Shown here piece after piece: positions 58,569 through 64,000 of a DNA stretch of 64,000 nt. The translations under genes and the position numbers were made by a program. Under the pieces are notes generated by a model. That model was not told the origin of the DNA, made no database searches, and saw only the letters and a list, made by a program, of their open reading frames with translations. Source of the stretch: an uncultured Rhodospirillales bacterium (GTDB lineage Bacteria; Pseudomonadota; Alphaproteobacteria; Acetobacterales; Acetobacteraceae); the NCBI GenBank assembly GCA_903928895.1, contig CAIYSR010000043.1, positions 116,647 through 180,646 on the forward strand, given 5' to 3'. Position 1 is the stretch's first letter; each line of letters begins with the position of its first letter.

Positions 58569-58973
58569 CTACCGCTTGGCCGACGTCCCCTCGTAGTTGA
58601 TGTTTTGAAACTCTGCTGGAAAGTAACGCCGCTGCAATGTGTCGATAATTTCGCGCACGCGGACGATCAGGCCCATGGTCGGCCATAATTGGCCGTACCG
58701 TTCAGGCGACACATCGACTACAATTTCCCAATTTGGATATCCCTCCACAACCGCTTGCATGCGACTCACGATAGCTGGCGACAGCATCTTGAGATTGTGA
58801 ATGTAGACCATATGCTGGGGCGAGCCCCAATTGTCGCTGACAATCCAATAGTCAGCCCGCCCCAAATAATCCTCCGTGCCGAACGGACGCAGGGCGTCCT
58901 GAAGTCTCGTGTACAACGCGCTCCAAACACGCTGTTGTTCCAAACTGTCTTCGTTGGACATAGGCACCACCAT
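58569..58973 (-). CDS. Small protein of unknown function, candidate immunity protein
   Basis: Protein of 134 residues, not recognised. It is acidic to neutral with several aromatic residues (RADYWIVSDNWGSPQHMVYIHN, shown in part: DYWIVSDNWG) and no signal peptide or membrane segment, the usual look of a cytoplasmic immunity protein. It lies directly downstream of the GHH-type toxin-like gene on the same strand, 123 bases after its stop, which is the normal toxin-then-immunity order. A start at 58961 is also possible. GC content is lower than in the core genes upstream. The function is inferred from position only. Confidence 0.6.
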   Translation of the reverse strand: MVVPMSNEDSLEQQRVWSALYTRLQDALRPFGTEDYLGRADYWIVSDNWGSPQHMVYIHNLKMLSPAIVSRMQAVVEGYPNWEIVVDVSPERYGQLWPTMGLIVRVREIIDTLQRRYFPAEFQNINYEGTSAKR

Positions 58974-59096
58974 TTAATCCATTCTTCGTGGAAGGCGGCG
59001 CAAATAGTATTGAAATTCACGCATGTAGATCCTCATGTTAAAATTTCGAATGCGCGGATCTGATGAACGCTTGACGTCATCCAAGAACCTTCGTGC

Positions 59097-59543
59097 TTAC
59101 TCCGGCGTCATATCTTCCGAGCGGACTATTTGATTTTCCGCCTTGAATCGGTCAAACGCCTCCTTCACAGCTCGATTATAGATGTCGTGGCCTTCGCCTC
59201 CTCTATGGATTTGGCCACGAAGAGGACCGGTCGCACCTTCCTCGAATACTTTGCGAGTTTCAGGCTTTAACGATTCTTTTTGAAAGATTTCTCGGGGTAC
59301 AAAATGGTGCCCTCCCGGATTACGGCCGGCGGAGTTACCGCCGGCAGCAGGTGCCCCGGTGCCCGGGCCACCCGACCATCTCCCACTGTCATCCCCATGG
59401 CCCTTCGGCCAGCGCGGTTGGCTGGGCCTGAAACCCGCCTTACGCGCGTAGATGTCGCCAATTGCAAGCCGCCAATCTGCATGAAGGGCTGCCAGCTTAC
59501 GACGCATTCCCAGGACTTCTTCGTAGTCAGCCTCAGTGAGCAT
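59097..59543 (-). CDS. Toxin-like protein: shared N-terminal module plus GHH/HNH-type nuclease-like C-terminus
   Basis: Protein of 148 residues. The first 60 or so residues (ADYEEVLGMRRKLAALHADW, then DIYARK, QPRWPKG and GRWSGGPG) match the N-terminal module of the protein at 61354-62247. A Gly/Ala/Pro-rich linker follows, then RNPGGHHFVPREIF, KPETRKVFEEGATGPL and HDIYNRAVKEAFDRF. The GGHHxVP segment and the later conserved His resemble the treble-clef HNH/GHH nuclease domains of polymorphic toxins; this is inference. No signal peptide is present. GGAG five bases before the ATG at 59543 supports this start over GTG 59549. The neighbouring downstream gene is the likely immunity gene. Confidence 0.65.
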   Translation of the reverse strand: MLTEADYEEVLGMRRKLAALHADWRLAIGDIYARKAGFRPSQPRWPKGHGDDSGRWSGGPGTGAPAAGGNSAGRNPGGHHFVPREIFQKESLKPETRKVFEEGATGPLRGQIHRGGEGHDIYNRAVKEAFDRFKAENQIVRSEDMTPE

Positions 59544-59569
59544 CATCACTCCGTTAAATTTTTTATTGG

Positions 59570-59619
59570 CATATTATCCTATTATCGAAGATGGAATAAG
59601 TCAAGTTTATATTCCTATA
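59570..59619 (-). promoter_or_regulatory. AT-rich upstream region of the first toxin-like gene, with TTGACTTAT
   Basis: On the minus strand CTTGACTTAT (59605-59596) is followed after a 17-base spacer by TAGGAT (59581-59576), a reasonable -35/-10 pair. ATAGGAATATA (59618-59608) lies just upstream. The same two motifs occur before the second toxin-like gene. Confidence 0.45.
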
Positions 59620-59674
59620 TTATTTCAATGCCTTAGGAAAACAGCCCCGGAGTTCGGCTTCGTCCCCGCGCCGC

Positions 59675-60217
59675 CTACATCCCGCGCATTTGCCGCTGGA
59701 TCGCCGCCTCGTCGCGCTCTGGCGCCAAAGGCGCGGTGATCTCGATCCGCGACAGCGCACGCGCGCCGAACACACCGATCAACGGATCGAGAATGACGAC
59801 CGAGGCGCCGCCCCAGGCGCCGCTGTCCGGTGTGATCTCATAGGTGAACACCCGGCGTCCGCTGTCGTCGCGGCGGTAGCCGGCTTGTTGCAGCTTCTCC
59901 GCCATGGCGGCGGACAGGACCGGGGCCGCTCGCCCCTGCTTCGGCGGATATAGGCCCAGAATGATTTCACACGCCAGCCGCTTGCCGCCTTCGACAAACC
60001 GGCATTGCACATAGGCGGGCGTCCGGCCGTACAGCGCCACGGTCAAGCTTCCGTCCGGTTCGTCGCGCTGGGGATGGTTGTGGATGCGGCGTAGCCGCAC
60101 CTGAATATCGTTGCCATAGACGCTATACAAAAGCGGACGGTCAATGCCCGACGTGCCGTGGCGCAAGGATACGAGAATATATAGCAGCGCGATTTTGAAG
60201 CGCAGACCAAAGGCCAT
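59675..60217 (-). CDS. Hypothetical protein
   Basis: Protein of 180 residues, not recognised. A hydrophobic stretch (FKIALLYILVSL, residues about 6-17) near the N-terminus may be a signal or anchor. The rest looks globular and beta-rich, with YSVYGNDIQVRLRR and FTYEITPDSGAWGGASVVIL. GGGGAG five bases before the ATG at 60217 supports the start; an upstream in-frame start at 60232 is weaker. It lies in the toxin/immunity block, on the same strand as the gene at 60256. Confidence 0.6.
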   Translation of the reverse strand: MAFGLRFKIALLYILVSLRHGTSGIDRPLLYSVYGNDIQVRLRRIHNHPQRDEPDGSLTVALYGRTPAYVQCRFVEGGKRLACEIILGLYPPKQGRAAPVLSAAMAEKLQQAGYRRDDSGRRVFTYEITPDSGAWGGASVVILDPLIGVFGARALSRIEITAPLAPERDEAAIQRQMRGM

Positions 60218-60255
60218 GCTGGCTCCCCTCACCGTTAATGCAAACGCGCCACTCG

Positions 60256-60690
60256 CTATTTTTCTGCCAAGGCCAGCTTCTCGAACACACCGACAAGTTC
60301 GCGCCCTTCATCCAGCGTCAGCCCCTTGCCTTCCTCCGGTTCAAACACGACACCACCGGTCGCCTTGGCGTAGGCCGTCGCCGCCATGAAGACGGACACG
60401 CCCTCGTGCGCGCGGCTACCCCAGCGAAAACTGATCACATGGTTCCAGGCGGGGAAGGACTTGATGCAAGGCACGTCCGCGTAGGTCTCCATGAGTTCGC
60501 GTGCATCGTCGTGAAAGATCTCGAAGCCGGATTGCCTGCCGCGCAACATCGCCGGCAGGAAGCCGCTTGCCGCCGCTAATTCGACTTCCGGGTCCAGCCT
60601 GAGATCGAAGCCTTCGGCGTCGATCGCCTGTTGCCACGCGGCGATCGACGGCAATCGCGTGTCGGAAAACACATGAATTTCCATCGACAT
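60256..60690 (-). CDS. Hypothetical protein, possible immunity-type protein
   Basis: Protein of 144 residues, no named family recognised. The opening MEIHVFSDTRLPSIAAW and the central SFRWGSRAHEGVSVFMAAT segments are like a family of small cytoplasmic proteins found in bacterial accessory regions. No signal peptide. Its upstream region has a good promoter on the minus strand: TTGACT (60745-60740), a 17-base spacer and TCTAAT (60722-60717). It is divergent from the gene at 60786. Confidence 0.6.
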   Translation of the reverse strand: MSMEIHVFSDTRLPSIAAWQQAIDAEGFDLRLDPEVELAAASGFLPAMLRGRQSGFEIFHDDARELMETYADVPCIKSFPAWNHVISFRWGSRAHEGVSVFMAATAYAKATGGVVFEPEEGKGLTLDEGRELVGVFEKLALAEK

Positions 60691-60709
60691 GAAACGCCCC
60701 CCGTTACTA

Positions 60710-60745
60710 TTGACTCATTAGAACAAACCATGAACTATAAGTCAA
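60710..60745. promoter_or_regulatory. Inverted TTGACTYAT motifs between divergent genes
   Basis: TTGACTCAT (60710-60718) and ATAAGTCAA (60737-60745) form an eight-of-nine inverted pair in the gap between the genes at 60256 and 60786. On the minus strand it includes a near-consensus sigma-70-like promoter (TTGACT, 17 bases, TCTAAT). The same nonamer occurs upstream of both toxin-like genes, so it may be a shared control element. Confidence 0.5.
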
Positions 60746-60785
60746 TTGCAGGTTGTAGGCGTCAACTCGTCGCGCGGGCGCGGGC

Positions 60786-61448
60786 ATGGCCAAGCAAAAC
60801 GAACACGGCAAGCTGATCGCGGCGGCGGCGAAGGCGGCGCTCAAGCCGCTTGGCTTCCGGCGCATTGGCCAGTCCCGTTGCTGGATTTCGGACGAGCGCT
60901 GGTGGGCGATCTGGATTGAATTTCAGCCCAGCGCCTGGTCGAAGGGCAGCTACCTCAACGTCAGGCCGAGTTGGTTTTGGCTCCGCTATGGCGCCCACGA
61001 CCATCATCCGCGACCGGCCGATTTCATATCGTTCGAAAGCGTCGAGCAGTTCACGCCGCTGATCGAGAACATGGCCGCGATCGCGGCGCAGACGGCAGTG
61101 GCGATGCGCGCTAGGTTTCGAACGCTTGAAGACGTCAACCGTTTTTTCGCCGAACGCGTTTCGCAGGATGGTTTCCCGGTTTATCGCGCGGCAATAACGG
61201 CCGGTCTGGTAGGAGACATCGCTACGGCACGCAAATTGTTCGAACGCATGGAGCGCATAGACCTCACAAACTGGGGGTCTTGGATTATGAGAATCGTAAC
61301 CGAGTGCGCCACAATGGCGGCGCTGCTCGACGAGCCTGTCCTCTACCGAGCGGCTATCTTGGAGGCAATCGCCGAATGGAGAAAGAAGCTGCGCCTCCCT
61401 CCCGACCCGCTATGCCTCGAATCCATGGATTCCACAGGCGCAAAGTAA
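60786..61448 (+). CDS. DUF4304-like protein, candidate immunity protein
   Basis: Protein of 220 residues. The N-terminal half (ALKPLGFRRIGQSRCWI, WWAIWIEFQPSAWSKGSYL) has the look of DUF4304 proteins, small cytoplasmic proteins that often appear beside toxins. The second half is helical with no recognised motif. No clear ribosome binding site precedes the ATG. Its 3' end overlaps the 3' end of the convergent nuclease-like gene by 95 bases, so the two cannot both be transcribed strongly without antisense contact. An immunity role is a guess from context. Confidence 0.65.
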   Translation: MAKQNEHGKLIAAAAKAALKPLGFRRIGQSRCWISDERWWAIWIEFQPSAWSKGSYLNVRPSWFWLRYGAHDHHPRPADFISFESVEQFTPLIENMAAIAAQTAVAMRARFRTLEDVNRFFAERVSQDGFPVYRAAITAGLVGDIATARKLFERMERIDLTNWGSWIMRIVTECATMAALLDEPVLYRAAILEAIAEWRKKLRLPPDPLCLESMDSTGAK

Positions 61449-62247
61449 TGATCCAGAAGTAATTCCCTCTTTCAGTCTGCGCTTTAAGCGACAGGCCTCG
61501 CCGAATGTGCATTTCGATCACAGGAACGTCCAAACTGACATCTGTCTTGGCGCGAAGCTCCCGCACTCTTCGCGCATCCAATTCAGCGCTGCCGGTTTTG
61601 ACATCATAAATCGCAATGACATCCCCAATATCGTTCTTTAAAACAACATCGGTTCTCACCGTGTCTTTTGAGCCGTATCGGGTGCCCTGCTCTGGAAATG
61701 TGTGTTCAACGCCTTCGCTGCCAATGCCGCGCAGGTTTTCCGCTTTCACCGCGTCGCCGAAAGCGTAGTGGATCGCCTTGCCATAATCACGCCCAAACCC
61801 TTCAGGGCGATCATTCACGACCCTCTCCAGAATCGTTTTAAGTTTTTCCGTCGTTTCATCGACCGTGGAAATACCCGTCTGGGCATCATTAACGATGCTC
61901 ACCTGACCCGCGCGATAGGTTGAACTCACGCCCTCGCCAGCGCTCGGAACGGGAACGTGTAACGGCAACCGATCCTTGGGGCCGCGCGGCCCTGCCGCAT
62001 ATTGCGCGCCGGGCTTCCAGTCATTGTCCGGCGTGGCGTCCGAAATGACCCGCGAGTCGTTGACGCCACCGCCGCCACTGCCGTCCGTCCACTGCCCGCC
62101 TTCGCGGCTGCCCGCCGGCACGCGCGGCTGATCGGGACTGTATTTGCGCGCATAATAATCGCGCACCGTCCGCATGAAGTCCGCGCGTAGCGCCGCGAAT
62201 TCCCGCTTTATCGTAAGAATTTCCCGATAATCATCCTGCGAAATCAT
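61354..62247 (-). CDS. Toxin-like protein: shared N-terminal module plus PD-(D/E)xK-like nuclease C-terminus
   Basis: Protein of 297 residues. Its first 60 residues (DDYREILTIKREFAALRADF, DYYARK, QPRVPAGSREGGQWTDG) match the module at the start of the protein at 59097. A linker follows to about residue 110, then a C-terminal domain with TDVVLKNDIGDVIAIYDVKTG, where D and the DVK triad fit the core of a PD-(D/E)xK nuclease fold, and ARRVRELRAKTD after it. No signal peptide. GGAG six bases before ATG 62247 supports the start. The last 30 residues lie over the convergent DUF4304-like gene and may be a run-on caused by a frameshift or a genuine overlap. Confidence 0.65.
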   Translation of the reverse strand: MISQDDYREILTIKREFAALRADFMRTVRDYYARKYSPDQPRVPAGSREGGQWTDGSGGGGVNDSRVISDATPDNDWKPGAQYAAGPRGPKDRLPLHVPVPSAGEGVSSTYRAGQVSIVNDAQTGISTVDETTEKLKTILERVVNDRPEGFGRDYGKAIHYAFGDAVKAENLRGIGSEGVEHTFPEQGTRYGSKDTVRTDVVLKNDIGDVIAIYDVKTGSAELDARRVRELRAKTDVSLDVPVIEMHIRRGLSLKAQTERGNYFWIITLRLWNPWIRGIAGREGGAASFSIRRLPPR

Positions 62248-62270
62248 GATTGCTCCATTGAGAAATAGCT

Positions 62271-62328
62271 TATATTCCTATCACTCAGCGCGGCTACTGT
62301 CACGTATATATTCCTATTATGAGTCAAG
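62271..62328 (-). promoter_or_regulatory. AT-rich upstream region of the second toxin-like gene, with TTGACTCAT
   Basis: On the minus strand CTTGACTCAT (62328-62319) overlaps ATAGGAATATA (62317-62307), and a second ATAGGAATATA lies at 62281-62271. The order and sequence resemble the region before the first toxin-like gene at 59570-59619. No good -10 at 17 bases was found, so the motif may be an operator and not a -35. Confidence 0.4.
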
Positions 62329-62401
62329 CAGCTAGCAAATTATGGCGGTGAGGCGGGAAGCGCCGAGCCGTCGATGCAATCGTATCGTTGCGATAGGTTA
62401 C

Positions 62402-62427
62402 GGTGGGCTCGCTTCGCTTAGCCCACC
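62402..62427. repeat. Short palindromic repeat (GGTGGGCT...AGCCCACC)
   Basis: Eight-base arms at 62402-62409 and 62420-62427 with a CGCTTCGCTT loop. It looks like the short dispersed intergenic palindromes I associate with Hyphomicrobiales genomes. No second copy is in this window, so the repeat status is inferred. Confidence 0.4.
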
Positions 62428-62454
62428 CTCCATTCCGCCACTCACAGGCCCCCC

Positions 62455-62841
62455 ATGCCCCTCACCCACTTCCCTCCTCCCCCGAACATCAAAGCCCCGC
62501 CGCTCTCCTACGCCACGCGCGTCGGCGATCTTTTGTTCGTCTCCGGCATTCCCGGCTTCGACGACACCGGCCAACTGTCCGACGATTTCGCCACGCAATT
62601 CGGTTTCGTCGCCGCCACCATCAAGCGCATCTTGAAAGACGCCGGCACCGACGTTGCGCATCTCGTCAAAGTCAACGTGCTGCTGACGCGCGCGGCCGAC
62701 GTCGCGACGATGAACGCGCTTTATGCCGACGCCTTCGGCCCGCCGCCTTATCCGGCGCGCACCACCTGCGTCATTGCGCAGCTGCCCGATCCGAGGATGC
62801 TGATCGAGATCGAATGCGTCGCGTCGGTGGCGAGCGCTTAG
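62455..62841 (+). CDS. RidA family protein (Rid/YjgF/YER057c)
   Basis: Small trimeric enamine/imine deaminase-type protein of 128 residues. VGDLLFVSGIPGFDDTGQL is the Rid N-terminal block, and PPYPARTTCVIAQLPDPRMLIEIECVA carries the conserved Arg and Glu that in RidA bind the carboxylate and activate water. It may hydrolyse 2-aminoacrylate-like intermediates, but several Rid subfamilies have other roles. The region before it holds the palindromic repeat; the ribosome binding site is weak. Confidence 0.87.
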   Translation: MPLTHFPPPPNIKAPPLSYATRVGDLLFVSGIPGFDDTGQLSDDFATQFGFVAATIKRILKDAGTDVAHLVKVNVLLTRAADVATMNALYADAFGPPPYPARTTCVIAQLPDPRMLIEIECVASVASA

Positions 62842-63027
62842 CCGCCCCCGCCGCGTATCGAATCCTTTAAGCTTGTCACAATATGACAGCCGCCCGATCG
62901 CACTTTTCACGTGCCGCGCGTATTCGCACACCGTGCCGATAACGAAATAACAAGCCGTGTCCGCTATTCGTGAGCCCAGGCTCGCGGCAATCGAACCGCC
63001 GGAGAGCGACAACAAGGGAGCGGGTCC

Positions 63028-63141
63028 ATGCTTGCCGAATTATTCCTGCTGCATCTCGAAATGATGCGCGCCGCCATGCGCCGCGAAGAGGCATCGAGCC
63101 GCGCACCGCGCTTCGTGCCCGTCGTCGCCCGCGCGGCCTGA
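63028..63141 (+). CDS. Small protein of 37 residues (MLAELF type)
   Basis: A 37-codon frame beginning MLAELFLLHLEMMRAAMRRE and ending in FVPVVARAA, with AGGGAG seven bases before the ATG. From memory, tiny proteins beginning MLAE-F/L-x-L-x-L-E and ending in a FVP segment are common in Hyphomicrobiales (Bradyrhizobium, Methylobacterium), of unknown function. The helix would be amphipathic. The good ribosome binding site and frame support translation. Confidence 0.55.
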   Translation: MLAELFLLHLEMMRAAMRREEASSRAPRFVPVVARAA

Positions 63142-63313
63142 GGTCACCGGTTCAAGTTTGTTGCGACGGACCCGGCGGCTTGCCGCCGGCCTCGGCAAAG
63201 GACGCCGCGCGCCTATCCGCGCCGGTATGACCTGTGTCAAAAGGCGCCATCTCCAGGCCGCGTATAGTTTATGCTATAAGCTTGCCGATGACGCCCGAAT
63301 GCCGAGGAAACCC

Positions 63314-63514
63314 ATGCCCAAAGACACGTCGATCTCGCTGCCCGATCTCGAAGACCGCATTGCCATGGCGCGCGACAACATCCGCCAGTTGACCGAACAG
63401 GCCGCCGCCTTCTCCGGCGCCGCCGACGAGGAACGCGCGGCGAACCGCATCGCCGAACAGCAGGACGAGCTGGACCGGCTGATCAAGCAGCGCGACGCCT
63501 TCGTGAAAAAATAG
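63314..63514 (+). CDS. Small coiled-coil protein of unknown function
   Basis: Protein of 66 residues, almost wholly helical and charged (LEDRIAMARDNIRQLTEQAA, EQQDELDRLIKQRDAF), likely a short coiled coil. The ATG at 63314 follows GAGGAAA; an upstream ATG at 63299 is possible. An extended -10-like TGCTATAAG (63272-63280) lies about 35 bases upstream. I do not recognise a named family, though similar small proteins occur in Alphaproteobacteria. Confidence 0.6.
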   Translation: MPKDTSISLPDLEDRIAMARDNIRQLTEQAAAFSGAADEERAANRIAEQQDELDRLIKQRDAFVKK

Positions 63515-63565
63515 CGCGCGGGCGGCGGGTGTCGCGCGTCCGCGCCGGCCCGTCGCGCCCCGGCT

Positions 63566-64000
63566 TTATTTCACCCGCTTGTACAGGTTCGACGCCGAGC
63601 CGCGGCCGCCGGCGACATTCGGATTGGTGTTGACGAATTCGTCCGCCGTCAATTTGTCGATGCTGCGGACCTGCGCCTCGCCTTCCCAGTTGGGAAAAGT
63701 CGACGAGACGATATTGAAGGTCACCGTTTTCTTCGCCTCGTCCACCGCATAGGTGCCGAACACCGACAGGCTGCGCTTCATGATCGCGGCATATTCCTCC
63801 GCCGTGCCGGTCAGCCGGTTGTTCGAGGCGATCTTCGGCACGTCGCTGGCGACATGGATTTGCGCGAAGCGCCCGTCGGCGGTGAAGATCAGAATGCCCT
63901 TGGGCGTCTCGCCGAACGGAAACGATTTCGCGCCATCGGGCGCCTTCACCTCGGCGACGACGAAATTCCAGGTGCCGACGATAAGCTCCTTGAGCGGCTG
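63566..64000 (-). CDS. Lipocalin-like domain protein, cut by the window edge
   Basis: The frame stays open to the last base of the window, so the true N-terminus is outside; the GTG at 63949 is internal. The visible 144 residues begin KELIVGTWNFVVAE, the first strand with the GTW motif of lipocalin-like (PF13924-type) proteins, and continue with FTADGRFAQIHVASDVP and ENK-like strands to SNLYKRVK. Such proteins are often exported and bind small hydrophobic ligands; a signal peptide would lie outside. It may be a periplasmic protein of unknown role. Confidence 0.75.
   Translation of the reverse strand, partial: QPLKELIVGTWNFVVAEVKAPDGAKSFPFGETPKGILIFTADGRFAQIHVASDVPKIASNNRLTGTAEEYAAIMKRSLSVFGTYAVDEAKKTVTFNIVSSTFPNWEGEAQVRSIDKLTADEFVNTNPNVAGGRGSASNLYKRVK

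Noticed and set aside
62970..63230. 86-codon frame overlapping the 37-residue gene
   Set aside because: Arg/Pro-rich with no ribosome binding site; it is an out-of-frame reading of the small gene region.

Overview
The window is 64 kb of high-GC DNA from an alphaproteobacterium. The gene order petA-petB-petC next to mtnP and hemF, the tkt-gap-pgk run, and two copies of a T-rich/A-rich hairpin repeat (about 6.74 kb and 56.09 kb) suggest Acetobacteraceae or a close relative. This is inference from gene content; no search was possible. The last 5.5 kb looks different (lower GC in places, polymorphic-toxin-like genes, a short palindromic repeat and a 37-residue gene of kinds I associate with Hyphomicrobiales), so it is either an acquired island or a composition boundary.

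Layout. 1-798: 3' end of an M3 oligopeptidase. 869-4368: an F420 cluster, namely an F420-dependent glucose-6-phosphate dehydrogenase homologue, cofE and cofD in a tight operon, then a short-chain dehydrogenase. 4370-7564: a CorA/ZntB-like transporter, an enamidase-like amidohydrolase and a GNAT acetyltransferase. 7659-13629: surface polysaccharide genes (epimerase, O-antigen ligase/polymerase, flippase, GT4 and GT2 glycosyltransferases). 13648-22479: a complete RND efflux operon with two permeases, adaptor and outer-membrane factor. 22837-24776: a LysR regulator divergent from an SbtA-type bicarbonate transporter gene.

25137-31638: a branched-chain-amino-acid-type ABC importer (LivG, LivF, two intact and one internally deleted substrate-binding protein, LivH, and a LivM with a foreign-looking N-terminal membrane domain). 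31688-32334: a MntA/HepT-type toxin-antitoxin pair. 32396-37318: a GMC oxidoreductase, a chemoreceptor behind a hairpin that can hide its ribosome binding site, and a split thiamine-diphosphate decarboxylase. 37524-41816: a second RND adaptor-permease pair. 41862-47666: methylthioadenosine phosphorylase, the cytochrome bc1 operon, hemF and a beta-propeller protein. 47813-51287: TetR-MFS pair and an exported SH3 protein. 51366-58496: tkt, gap, pgk, then thiC under a TPP riboswitch.

58569-62247: two proteins that share a short N-terminal module but carry different nuclease-like C-termini, with putative immunity genes and a shared TTGACTYAT promoter-region motif. This is the best candidate for an undescribed system. 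62455-64000: RidA, two small proteins and a lipocalin-like protein cut by the window edge. No rRNA, tRNA, transposase, prophage structural gene or CRISPR array was recognised.
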